DNA of 64,000 bases from JAJFFW01 sp963922595 (GCA_963922595.1 CAWUIM010000005.1:1-64000); one strand, 5' to 3'. Counted from the first letter of the stretch, positions 44,001-51,797 are shown. The notes: generated by a model not told the origin, from the sequence alone. Numbers and translations: made by a program.

Positions 44001-45014
44001 GAAGCGGTATATAGTGTCCTGAACGACCTTTACGGCACGCCTGGTCCGTCCTGGTTGACGGAGCTTGCTGTCGCGCTTCCATTCGCGCGTCAGCATATAG
44101 GCGAATTGCATCCGAGCTGGTTGTCCGCCTTGCGCGGCGAAACACCAGACAATCCAGGCCTCACCACCATGCAGATTTGGTGCATTTTAATGTTCGCCGA
44201 CATTGTGGGCAACGCGAAACAACAGAGCGAACTTAAGGCGCTCTCTCTGCAAGCCGGCTCTGAGATGATGACGCATCTCGATCTGCTCCTTGCAAATGCA
44301 CGCGCACACAGAACACCAAAGCCAAAGAAGTTAATCGACGCTTTCATCATGCTCGATCGTGATCCGGAAATCTGCGAGCGCTATAGAGGCGATCTGCATG
44401 CCTACTATGCCGATGTGCGCATATTGCTGATCGAACTTATTGGCGCGCCCATGAGCGTCGTTCCATCCGCATTCGGTTCGTTCATGTCTGCGTTACTCGA
44501 AGCGCGACTGGACCTACCGACCTTGCTGACGCTACTTCAGTCAGCTACGTCGGGGAAAGAAGAATTCAACGAAGCAATTCAAAAACTCATATATGAAGTA
44601 CTGAGATTCCGGCCAGTTCCGGCATTCTTCCTGCGAAGATGTGAAGTCGATACGCCGCTTCCCGACAACGGACCGGTTATCAAAAAGGGACAATGGGTTG
44701 CGGCGCTGCCTACAGCGGCGCACTTGGATTATACAATGTTTCCCGAACCATTTACGTTTTCGCTCTATCCTCATTTGCCGGGGCCCAAAAGAGACATAAA
44801 GAACTCCCTGCTGTTCGGAAATAAAGGCGGCAAACGCGAATGTTGGGGCGGACGCGAGCATGTGGCGATGGCGATGTTGACAGAATTCGTTAAGGCCGCC
44901 GGGCGGTTAACAGGACTTCGGCCGGTCGCAGGCGCTTATGGGGAACCAAAAGATCTCGCGGGCGTCACCATCGGCTTGTGGTCCAGATTTGGGGATGTAA
45001 ATCCGAAATTCTAA
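41088..45014 (+). CDS. DyP-type peroxidase fused to a cytochrome P450
   Basis: The ATG at 41088 follows a GGGGGAAG site and gives 1308 residues. Residues 1-345 are an acidic, mostly helical region of unknown fold. About 350-830 is a DyP-type heme peroxidase: NIAFTFSGLEAL, FGFRDGISQP at 498-507 with catalytic Asp502 in GxxDG, and CPLSAHIRRSNPRD with predicted proximal heme ligand His645. About 860-1300 is a cytochrome P450: N-terminal EDVTTVLKG with FSVKHYY, the ExxR pair Glu1170/Arg1173 in YEVLRFRPV, and heme-thiolate Cys1252 in GGKRECWGG. The I-helix segment GAPMSVVPSAFGS (from 1119) lacks the usual acid-Thr pair, hinting at peroxide rather than O2 plus reductase chemistry. No signal peptide. 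No redox partner is encoded nearby. Confidence 0.85.
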   Translation: MAVNSNSAAGATTQSGDSIKDLVQAHFGKAGKNKKGETRDWSLFFFFRVMKHREVAQSLHNTLELAMPPESVAAKNKSLQKTNQIAGDLGNSAIIGAQLDSVGGHPGLVVESEKDGSPIVGAIPKDPPAALFFNWIKLIVDGTADKFIQSLDETLQSATERSDGADPTSGTEEMADDNSPESRITHLIGLIDTYLTRSELSGQEEEEFRAIRKNLEPVFNTESDQKIIDATLKIARLMIDELDEVFLSADKSSDAQTSIDLESKAHDAGLAGFCIGEIIRHFAPPLQRRLYERKHNKSRTDDFNNYIGSGATIVGPTIRSEKAQEEHYEKNRSHIESGSPLPPIDTTPSNIAFTFSGLEALQLNEHVLASFPEAFREGMAARAERLGDTGPSAPEHWDGELGLKSIHGYFTSSFNFEDVGIQRTESYWKQLRKDIKSFNNRIGERGEALRRILGILFRPFGLEVLHLELGQDPYEIVPPDGNIDDRKIKPLPKRVEHFGFRDGISQPFVDMGLADSPSGGGTPSRNGTWSPVAPGEIYLGAEDQDGQTHLQPANADLRDGGTFLVFRKLEQDVVGFRSFIERLRTTKSEQEKLAAEFMGRWRNGAPLVLAPNAPLNFGDDRENIINDFLYENDDPYGEKCPLSAHIRRSNPRDIGDANDVKRHRILRRSIAYGGPILPEGSLGDDEERGMLFIAANSRIDLQFEVIQSLWLNRGEFQGQAGLGRCPVTGANNGASDDFFLEAGCGAPVANIPRFVTTKGGDYFFVPSIRALRMIAKRVSFPIEDAALDNLLKPGLGSVKTPELFSKDTISEIVKILTFTEKRAVCREIPSSHHNDLGSKSRDMSLAHTKYSHESADIIAESIVFVGKHEDVTTVLKGRSGDDRVSFSVKHYYDTTKRITRGKPFLIGTELGGETEDQRKRLTCLLEKAWKLLNDNIDPHQVLHRSLNTPLDLAIQRTGKKKQIDLVRDLASEAVYSVLNDLYGTPGPSWLTELAVALPFARQHIGELHPSWLSALRGETPDNPGLTTMQIWCILMFADIVGNAKQQSELKALSLQAGSEMMTHLDLLLANARAHRTPKPKKLIDAFIMLDRDPEICERYRGDLHAYYADVRILLIELIGAPMSVVPSAFGSFMSALLEARLDLPTLLTLLQSATSGKEEFNEAIQKLIYEVLRFRPVPAFFLRRCEVDTPLPDNGPVIKKGQWVAALPTAAHLDYTMFPEPFTFSLYPHLPGPKRDIKNSLLFGNKGGKRECWGGREHVAMAMLTEFVKAAGRLTGLRPVAGAYGEPKDLAGVTIGLWSRFGDVNPKF

Positions 45015-45016
45015 AT

Positions 45017-47926
45017 CTACATCCAGGGATGAATGCCGTATCGGGCGGTGAGCTGCGTCATATCCTCCTTGTCTCGCGCCACAATGTCGATTTCCCTTGT
45101 TTCACTGAGCGCGCTACACCGGCTGCGGACACTCAACCCCTGCATGAGCAGCGTTGGACTTTCCATATCTCGGGCCTGATCAACCGCCCGGTCAATCATA
45201 ATGCGCCCTGCTCCGTCGTCCCCTGCGGAGACTAACGCTTCACCATATCCCGCCTGAAAATAGAAAAGCTCGAGTTTACCGGTTCGGTTTCGCAACGGGC
45301 TCGCCAACCACTCTTCGGCGAGTTCGACCGCCTGTTCAGGCCGTCCAAGTCTCGACAATATGCTCGCCAAATGGCCAATGAGATGCGGATGAATTGTGTC
45401 GTAGGAATTCTTCTTCGCGATATGCAGCGCTTGCATCATACAGTCTTCAGCTTTTTCGAGATTCCCAAAAGCGATGTTCAGGACGCCGCTACTATTCAGC
45501 GCGAACACTTCGCCATAGGGATCGGAATACGCGCGGGCCATTTCCAGCGCCTCGTTCGCGTAATCGAGGCCCGCTGAGTATTCGGCGACTTCCAGAAGAA
45601 ACCAACCGCGAAAGCTCCGCACCATAACGCTCGGCACCGCCGCGCCGCCCAATTGAGCTTGCGCCAAGTCGCCGTCAAGAATCTCGGAGAGTTCAGAAAT
45701 TAGGTCAAGCGCACGATCAAATTCCGCGACCGCGTAGAGCATCAGCGCGTGCATAATTTGAGACGCTATGCGGAGCGGAAGACTGCCAAGCGCCAAACTC
45801 TTGTCGTGGGCGTCACGCATAAGCGGCACGCCTTCACGATAATTTCCGTTGAACCAATACAAAGACCCAAGCTGGCACATAACATTGCAAGCCTTGTCCT
45901 GACGATCAATTCTTTGGGCCAGCTCGATCGCTTTTGGCAAATGATCGTTCATCAACGCGAGTTCGCCCCGATGAAGCAGCGGCGTACAAAGCAAGAGCAC
46001 AAAATCAATATACTGCTCATCGGCCGTTGCGCCGATCTCTTCAATATATCCAAGCGCCCTTTCAAAAAGCAGCAAAAGCGACCCACTTGCCGATGACCGT
46101 CTGGCAACCAATGCGGCCCGCCAGAGATAAGCCAGCGCACCTTCGATTTTTCCGGCTCCCTCGGCATGAAATGCGAGGCGTTCATATTGTTGATCAAGAT
46201 TTCTGGCTTCTTCTTCAATCGCGATAATCGCGTCTTGATGCAGCTGCCGCTTGACCTTTCTCGGCACCGTCGTTTCGCAGGCTTCAGCGATCATCGCATG
46301 ATTGAAGCGGATTATTCCGTCGCGAACCTGTTTCAGAAACGCTTCCTCTGTGAGTTGGTGCAGCGACCGTTGAAACTCAACGAGAGGTTCTCCGAGTATT
46401 CTCATCGCTACATCTTCGCTAACGCCCTCGCCAAGAATACTGAGGCCCTGGACAATCACCTTCGTGTGATCTGGTAACCGATTAATGCGCGCATGAATAA
46501 GGGATTCAACGCCATATGGAAGGCGATGCAAAGCATCATGATCCGTAATATCAAGGTTGCGTATAATTTGCTCAAGTACAAATGGCGAGCCTTCCGCACG
46601 TTGGACAATCGTATCGAGGGCACCTTTGTTGAGTATTGAATCACGCGATAATTCTGTCGCCATCGCCTTGATTGACTCGCCGCTTAGTCGATTCAGGTAT
46701 AATGGCTCGACCGACTTCCGGCTAAGAGCCTCCAGACGTTCTGGACGAGATGTAAGCAAAATCAGAACCGACTTTTCACGGGCGGTATCCGTAAGGTCAA
46801 AAAGGCATTGCCGACTCTCTTCATCAATCAGATGAAATTCTTCAACGACAATCAACGTCGGGTTTCCTCCAATCAGCGATACGCACGCCTCTACCAACGC
46901 ACTCATAATTTGCCGATCTGTATACTGATCTACTCCGAGGCCATTCGCTTCGATATCACTTAAAACGCGCTCGACAATATAACGCGATCGCTGATCTAAT
47001 CCCTCTAATCGAGGTGACTTTTCAGATGGGAATTCGCTTTCCGATTGACGCGTCATGATGCGAAGTAGAGATCGAATTGTCGCGAACGCCGTGGTCCGTT
47101 CTTGGGCGCTTGCATAAACCATAAAAGTTTGAATGCCGAGCTTTTCCGCCGAGTCGATCGCTGCAACAGCTAATCGCGATTTTCCGATTCCGGGCTCACC
47201 GATTAGCGCCAAACCACCATACGCATATTCTCTAATATTAGTGAGCGCACCATGAATCTTCTTTTGTTCATCCTTTCGTCCAAATATCTTACCCGATACT
47301 GATTTTACCGCTACTTCATTTTTACTTGGTTTCGGCTCAGAAAGAATCCGAAATGCAGTGGCTTCTATCGCCTCAAGTACAGGTAGCGGCTTCACCCTTT
47401 CCACATCCAACGTCGCGCGGCAAAGGGCGCGCGTTATCGAGCTAATCAGGATGCCGCCTTGGGGAGCGTCTTTTTCAAGCGCGGCGGAAATATGAACCGT
47501 TCCACCAACGGTATCTAATTTTGACCCGCCCTCAAGTCGAAACCGCCGCATACCAACCAGGCCGGAATGGACGCCAACCCTGAATCGTACCCCTTTATTG
47601 TCCGGTCCACGAATATATTTTTCGGATCTGGCTTGAATATTCCAAGCCGCGACGCAGGCCTGGTCCGCATGATTTTCCATCGATTGCGGCCACCCAAACA
47701 CGGCAATGCCGCCGTCTCCGTTATAGTTGGCGAGAAAACCACCGGCCTGCTCAATTACGGTCTTCAGATAAAGGTAACATTCATCCAGGAACTCCTGCGC
47801 GTCGTCCGGATCCAGCTTGGCGATATGTTGCGTTGAACCCACCACATCAAAAGCAAGCACTGAAACAAAAATTCGCTCCGGCGACTTCGCCAGTTCGTTG
47901 CTCTTCTTTTCGCCGTTTGTATCCAT
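45017..47926 (-). CDS. Cyclase-like/AAA-type ATPase/TPR regulator
   Basis: A 969-residue cytosolic protein in three parts. Residues 18-195 form a class III nucleotidyl cyclase-like domain with both metal Asp (Asp27 in LAFDVVGS, Asp71 in NGDGGIAVFG). The usual transition-state block GDxVNxAARLE reads GGTVHISAALE (141-151), so the Asn and Arg are lost and activity is doubtful. Residues 210-500 are a P-loop ATPase (Walker A GEPGIGKS at 243-250, Walker B LIVVEEFHLID), STAND-like. The rest is TPR-type helical repeats. It lies 106 bp downstream of the CRP-family gene on the same strand and is probably co-transcribed. It converges on the DyP-P450 gene with 2 bp between stops. Confidence 0.85.
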   Translation of the reverse strand: MDTNGEKKSNELAKSPERIFVSVLAFDVVGSTQHIAKLDPDDAQEFLDECYLYLKTVIEQAGGFLANYNGDGGIAVFGWPQSMENHADQACVAAWNIQARSEKYIRGPDNKGVRFRVGVHSGLVGMRRFRLEGGSKLDTVGGTVHISAALEKDAPQGGILISSITRALCRATLDVERVKPLPVLEAIEATAFRILSEPKPSKNEVAVKSVSGKIFGRKDEQKKIHGALTNIREYAYGGLALIGEPGIGKSRLAVAAIDSAEKLGIQTFMVYASAQERTTAFATIRSLLRIMTRQSESEFPSEKSPRLEGLDQRSRYIVERVLSDIEANGLGVDQYTDRQIMSALVEACVSLIGGNPTLIVVEEFHLIDEESRQCLFDLTDTAREKSVLILLTSRPERLEALSRKSVEPLYLNRLSGESIKAMATELSRDSILNKGALDTIVQRAEGSPFVLEQIIRNLDITDHDALHRLPYGVESLIHARINRLPDHTKVIVQGLSILGEGVSEDVAMRILGEPLVEFQRSLHQLTEEAFLKQVRDGIIRFNHAMIAEACETTVPRKVKRQLHQDAIIAIEEEARNLDQQYERLAFHAEGAGKIEGALAYLWRAALVARRSSASGSLLLLFERALGYIEEIGATADEQYIDFVLLLCTPLLHRGELALMNDHLPKAIELAQRIDRQDKACNVMCQLGSLYWFNGNYREGVPLMRDAHDKSLALGSLPLRIASQIMHALMLYAVAEFDRALDLISELSEILDGDLAQAQLGGAAVPSVMVRSFRGWFLLEVAEYSAGLDYANEALEMARAYSDPYGEVFALNSSGVLNIAFGNLEKAEDCMMQALHIAKKNSYDTIHPHLIGHLASILSRLGRPEQAVELAEEWLASPLRNRTGKLELFYFQAGYGEALVSAGDDGAGRIMIDRAVDQARDMESPTLLMQGLSVRSRCSALSETREIDIVARDKEDMTQLTARYGIHPWM

Positions 47927-48032
47927 ACTCCCCCATCTACCAGCCGTTATACGGACGTCTAAGTCGCGGGCAATCCAAAATTAAAAGGGCTGGAGACATC
48001 CTTATCGCCGAAGAAAAATTCCTTCCCTGCAA

Positions 48033-48713
48033 TCATGGCGATACGAAAGAAATTATCTCCGGCGACACGACGGCGGTTCTCCCTTTGGCGCGTGAAATCA
48101 AGCCGCGTTGTTCGAGGTCGTTAATTGTTCTCGAAACCGTCTCACGGGTGGAGTTTACACGCCGTGCAAGCTCCGCCATGGCGGGCATAGAAGAGATAAC
48201 AAGTTCGTCGGAGTTTTTGACGTCGTCCGGCTCGGCGATCCGTAATAACTCAGCATAAATTCGCCCGGGCGCGGAAAGCGCTGAAAGCTCGAACATTCTG
48301 TCGCTTGTGGAGCGAAACCTTTTGACAATCTGCGCCGTGACGAACAGCGCCAGGCGGCCGGACTCTTTCATGAGCTCCACAAAGGTCTCGGCGGAGAAAC
48401 GCGCTGCAATCAAATCCGACGATGCAAAAATATCAGCTGACCGGTCGGCCGGAACAATGGCCGCCATTTCTCCAAAAAAGTCGCCAGGACCGAAGTCGTT
48501 AAACCAGACTTCGTTCCCATGTTCGGAATAGAGCAACGCACGCGCGCCGCCCTTCAGAATCAAAAATACGTCGCAATGCGATTCATGTTTACTGATTACC
48601 TGCTGCTTATTACGGTAGGTGACAATCTTCGCCGCAGATAGTAGGCGCCGCTCAAAAGTCGGGTCGGCGATCTCCATGGTCGCCACCAGGTCTTCGAATA
48701 GGATAGTATCCAT
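48033..48713 (-). CDS. CRP/FNR-family transcription regulator with cAMP-type pocket
   Basis: The ATG at 48713 gives 226 residues; the longer frame uses a TTG. The cyclic-nucleotide domain has FGEMAAIVPADRSADIF (Gly81, Glu82, Arg91, Ser92), matching the phosphate-binding cassette of E. coli CRP. The C-terminal winged helix carries the recognition helix STRETVSRTI, where Arg190, Glu191 and Arg195 match the CRP residues that read GTGA half-sites. That agrees with the CGTGA-N6-TCAC palindromes at 38176, 40151 and 51129. It is followed by the cyclase-like gene. It lacks FNR cysteines. Confidence 0.9.
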   Translation of the reverse strand: MDTILFEDLVATMEIADPTFERRLLSAAKIVTYRNKQQVISKHESHCDVFLILKGGARALLYSEHGNEVWFNDFGPGDFFGEMAAIVPADRSADIFASSDLIAARFSAETFVELMKESGRLALFVTAQIVKRFRSTSDRMFELSALSAPGRIYAELLRIAEPDDVKNSDELVISSMPAMAELARRVNSTRETVSRTINDLEQRGLISRAKGRTAVVSPEIISFVSP

Positions 48714-48785
48714 AAAGACGCCCCAAGGCGGATTTCCCGCCTCTCCCCAAAGCAATCTCGAAATTTTAGGGGCGTCTGAATTTAA

Positions 48786-48813
48786 CGGTCAAGGGAAAAA
48801 TCAACCCTGACCG
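48786..48813. repeat. Imperfect inverted repeat upstream of the CRP-family gene
   Basis: CGGTCAAGGG and CCCTGACCG flank a 9-nt A-rich spacer, with one bulged base. It lies 73 bp before the CRP-family start and 35 bp after the end of the next gene upstream. It could be a terminator for that gene, lacking a T-tract, or an autoregulatory site. Confidence 0.4.
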
Positions 48814-48847
48814 GAGGGCCTTTGCGTATGGGCGTATTCGGGGCTTT

Positions 48848-49237
48848 TCAACGGACGCTAAGGGGTACTTCGATAATGCGCGCACCGAGCGCCGCCGTCA
48901 GACCCACTGACCGGAATTCCGGCGAATAGCCGTCCTTCAAAATGAAGCATCTTATGGCCCCCCGACCAACTGGCCTCTTCGACCACGCTTTCACAGGAAC
49001 CGTCGCAATTCCCATCCTATCGGTCTTCCGACGCATTTTCCCGGCGCCGCTGTGGCATTCGACACTTGCGCGCCTCACTCCAGTCCCGGAGCGCTTATCC
49101 TTAACCGAAAAGACGATCATAATCGGCTCCTTGCCGCCAGCGGCGCCTGGCCGTTGCGAGGGCTCGGGGCTGGCGAAAACGGACGGCGGAAAGATCAGCG
49201 GAACAACAGCTGCCAGTATGAGTGATCGGTTTTTCAT
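48848..49237 (-). CDS. Small secreted protein with carboxypeptidase-regulatory-like domain
   Basis: The ATG at 49237 follows GGAGGG and gives 129 residues with a signal peptide (LILAAVVPLIFPPSVFASP). The mature ~100 residues read IMIVFSVKDKRSGTGVRRASVEC, GIATVPVKAW and IRCFILKDGYSPEF, the pattern of a carboxypeptidase-regulatory/Ig-like beta-sandwich, with a likely Cys pair. It is the last gene of a three-gene envelope operon. Function unknown. Confidence 0.6.
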   Translation of the reverse strand: MKNRSLILAAVVPLIFPPSVFASPEPSQRPGAAGGKEPIMIVFSVKDKRSGTGVRRASVECHSGAGKMRRKTDRMGIATVPVKAWSKRPVGRGAIRCFILKDGYSPEFRSVGLTAALGARIIEVPLSVR

Positions 49238-49247
49238 AACGCCCTCC

Positions 49248-49790
49248 TCATCCGCAACAATCGGTGAATATATTGTTGATCGTATCGCAACATGGGCGCG
49301 TTTCATAATGGTGACGCCGATGCTTTCTTTTCTTGTGCGCTTTCAGGCGGAATATTTCGACGTCTGCTTCAATCTCGGACAAAATAATCGAGAGATTGGC
49401 GAACCTGTTCTGTGATTTATTCCAGAGCCCCTCGGTGCGCTTGCAAAGTCTCTCGTCATGTTTGTTTCGCTCAAGGCACCGCATATAGGCGCCGCAGCTT
49501 TGCGTAACGAAACGATAACTCGCTTCCACTTCGGCGTCATATTTAAATAATTTCTGCATAAGGATGGTGCTTGTTTCTTCGTCGTATGTACCATGCTTAT
49601 TCTGATATGGCGCTAAGGAATATTTCAGGTCATTTGATGTCGTCAGCGTCGTCTGTTTTTCTTCCGCGAGCGCATCGACATTGCAAACCTGTTGTGAGAC
49701 TTCCAATTCAAATCGGTTCAGTTCGGACGGTGTCACGCAGCCGCTTAATGTCAGCGCCGCCGCAGCCGCAAGTAAAAGTGTCTTCTTCAT
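49248..49790 (-). CDS. Putative lipoprotein of unknown function
   Basis: A 180-residue protein with a clear lipoprotein signal (LLLAAAAALTLSGCVTPSE, lipidated Cys18). The body is helical with many Cys (SCGAYMRCLERNKHDERLCKR), and the C terminus is His/Lys-rich then Cys-rich (KKRKHRRHHYETRPCCD, TDCCG), possibly metal-binding. No family is recognised. It lies between the Sel1/peptidoglycan-binding protein gene (22 bp) and the small secreted protein gene (10 bp), clearly in one operon. Confidence 0.6.
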   Translation of the reverse strand: MKKTLLLAAAAALTLSGCVTPSELNRFELEVSQQVCNVDALAEEKQTTLTTSNDLKYSLAPYQNKHGTYDEETSTILMQKLFKYDAEVEASYRFVTQSCGAYMRCLERNKHDERLCKRTEGLWNKSQNRFANLSIILSEIEADVEIFRLKAHKKRKHRRHHYETRPCCDTINNIFTDCCG

Positions 49791-49812
49791 GGTGTTCCCC
49801 TTTCCTGTGAGA

Positions 49813-51066
49813 TTAATTGTTCGGATTGCAACCGCGACCGACGCGGTCCAACGCTTCCGGACGATTCAAATCGCCGCTCAATTTGCGCCAGCGCTGCTCG
49901 GGTTTGTCGCCGCTGTACTTGCGCGCAGCTCTCTTTGCCGCCGGGTGGCCGCCAAGCGCCGCCTCTTTCAAATAGCTGTCTGCGCGCTCCGCATTCTGGA
50001 CGGCGTCGCAAATCTGCACGCTGGAAAGCACTGTTTGCGTTCCATAAAGAAGCGCCAAATTCCACGAGGCGTCCGCGTCGCCCCGCCCGGCCGCCATCTC
50101 GAGCCAGTTCAGCGCATAGTCTGTGTTTTGTCGGACGCCGAGCCCTCCGGCGTACATTACCCCGAGCACATTCTGCGAAGCGATGTCCTTTGCGATTTGC
50201 GCGCCTGCGCAAATGAGCAGCACCGTTTGTTCTGCTGTAAGGACACCCGTTTGATCAAACCATAGGTCCGCTTGAAACTCGCGCACCGCACGGCGGGTGT
50301 CCGCTCCGTGTTTGTTATCTACATTGCCCGAGTAATAAGCCATCGCCTTCAGCGCCTGTTGCTTTTGTTTCATTTCGATCAATCCGCCGAGCGGGTTTTT
50401 GTCGAAGTCCCGCGCGATGCGCGAGAGCGTTTCATCCGTGTAGTCACAGGTCATCGTCTGAAATTGGATGCGTTTTGCCGCGTAGATCGCTGCCTGCCCG
50501 CCAACGCCGCTACCAAGCGTGATTGAATGACGATAAAATTCTCGGGCGCTATCCCAGCTTTTCAACGCGCTGTCCGCGTCGCCGCGCCGAAGATAATACC
50601 GCGACCATTGTATGGCTGATCGCGTGTCTTCGGCCTCCATGCAATAACCGTTCGACCATCGCCGACAGGGGCCGCCTTCAGCCACTGTTGGCGCAACGAG
50701 GACAGGTGGCTGGCCATCGGTTGTTTCCGCCGCCTCAAGGTAGCCGTCGCTCCACCCGTCCTGCCAGGCGAAGTAAATCGCCGCAGCAATGATCGCTATC
50801 ACCGCCAAAATAATCAGCAACTTTACAATGTAATAGAAGATTGATTTTGGCTGTTTCCGGCCGCGCCCTTCGCCGCACGTGCACCGCCTGCCGTCGCCAC
50901 ATGTGCAAGGCCCCCGCTGACAATAAACAATGGTGCTGTTTTTTTGATCAGAACTGCAATTCGAGTCCGGCGGGCATAATTCACGGCGGCGAATAGGTGC
51001 GTCGCGGTGATCCACGCATTCCGCTCTTGCAAGGTCGTAACCGCCGGAGCGTTGATCGATTATCAT
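49813..51066 (-). CDS. Membrane-anchored Sel1-repeat and peptidoglycan-binding-like protein
   Basis: A 417-residue protein. The cytosolic N terminus has a Cys knuckle (GPCTCGDGRRCTCGEG) that could bind metal. One transmembrane helix follows at about 75-100 (YYIVKLLIILAVIAIIAAAIYFA), then a periplasmic part. Residues ~240-290 (KQKQQALKAMAYYSG, GADTRRAVREFQADL, TGVLTAEQTVLLI) match the PG_binding_1 helical fold. Sel1 repeats follow (NVLGVMYAGGLGVRQNTDYALNWLEMAA, DASWNLALLYG). Such proteins link membrane and cell wall or scaffold complexes. It heads the operon and has the CRP-type palindrome 62 bp upstream. Confidence 0.75.
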   Translation of the reverse strand: MIIDQRSGGYDLARAECVDHRDAPIRRRELCPPDSNCSSDQKNSTIVYCQRGPCTCGDGRRCTCGEGRGRKQPKSIFYYIVKLLIILAVIAIIAAAIYFAWQDGWSDGYLEAAETTDGQPPVLVAPTVAEGGPCRRWSNGYCMEAEDTRSAIQWSRYYLRRGDADSALKSWDSAREFYRHSITLGSGVGGQAAIYAAKRIQFQTMTCDYTDETLSRIARDFDKNPLGGLIEMKQKQQALKAMAYYSGNVDNKHGADTRRAVREFQADLWFDQTGVLTAEQTVLLICAGAQIAKDIASQNVLGVMYAGGLGVRQNTDYALNWLEMAAGRGDADASWNLALLYGTQTVLSSVQICDAVQNAERADSYLKEAALGGHPAAKRAARKYSGDKPEQRWRKLSGDLNRPEALDRVGRGCNPNN

Positions 51067-51128
51067 TGCCTAACCCCCTCGTCGTTGCTGCAATGGGGGC
51101 ATGATTGGTGAATTGGAGGGCGTCGTCA

Positions 51129-51142
51129 GTGACGACCGTCAC
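51129..51142 (-). promoter_or_regulatory. CRP-type palindrome upstream of the Sel1 operon
   Basis: GTGACGACCGTCAC, identical to the box at 40151, is centred 69.5 bp before the 51066 start. On the minus strand AATCAT at 51101-51106 could be a -10 element, which again places the box near -41.5. A second inverted repeat (ATCTCA-TG-TGAGAT, 51227-51240) lies further upstream without obvious role. Confidence 0.65.
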
Positions 51143-51335
51143 GCTTCCAAAAAAAATCATTGCTAAGAAGAAAATGCAGGTTTTTGTTGGGATTTCGGAA
51201 GCCGTGCGCGAGTAGGCGACTCAGAAATCTCATGTGAGATGTGCTCAGCAGCTTCAACACCTTTTCTGGTCGGTACGGCTATTTAAATTTCGCGCAGAAC
51301 GTTTCCAGAAAGTTCATCTTAGGGCGTTTGGGACG

Positions 51336-51797
51336 CTATTGATAGGAATACCCATAATAGGTTGTGGGCGTGAACGGCTCCAGTTCGTATTGTTCTTGAA
51401 GGAACGCCACGATATCCGTCATTTCAGAAACCGTCATCACGTCATTATACTTCCGCATCACGGACTCATCCCCGACAGCGACGCCCTCAACGATGTATTT
51501 CTGAGAAATTTTGTGGGACGGATTGATCACGGATGTGACGAGCTGACCATATGTCTGGATACGCGTTGTTCGGCCGCCGAGCGTTACTGTCATCACTGGA
51601 TCGACGCCTTCGCGAAGGTCATCACGTCCCGCAACCGCATGACAGTCCGTACAATGAAATTGAACAAAGGCGGCTTCGCCGGCGGCGATATCGCCCTCTG
51701 GAAGCGTGAAGCCGCGGCCTGATTTTGGTCCGCCGTCGCATGCGGCGAGCGCTACGCCAGCGGACAGCCACACGGCCCAATATATCTTCCCGGTCAT
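51336..51797 (-). CDS. c-type cytochrome, probable lipoprotein
   Basis: A 153-residue single-heme cytochrome c. The signal ends in a lipobox (SAGVALAACDGG), so it is probably anchored to a membrane. The heme site is FHCTDCHAVAG (CxxCH), and a distal Met could be that of VMRKYNDVMTVSEM; the C-terminal helix MTDIVAFLQEQYEL is typical. A perfect FNR/FixK box (51874-51887) lies 77 bp upstream, so expression is likely raised at low oxygen. It may pass electrons from the neighbouring b561. Confidence 0.87.
   Translation of the reverse strand: MTGKIYWAVWLSAGVALAACDGGPKSGRGFTLPEGDIAAGEAAFVQFHCTDCHAVAGRDDLREGVDPVMTVTLGGRTTRIQTYGQLVTSVINPSHKISQKYIVEGVAVGDESVMRKYNDVMTVSEMTDIVAFLQEQYELEPFTPTTYYGYSYQ

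Noticed and set aside
45017..47926. Naming the ATPase protein a functional adenylate cyclase
   Set aside because: The metal Asp residues are present, but the Asn and Arg of the transition-state block are not, so activity cannot be claimed.
51227..51240. ATCTCA-TG-TGAGAT as a fourth CRP-type box
   Set aside because: Spacing and half-sites differ from CGTGA-N6-TCAC and it lies ~160 bp from the nearest start.
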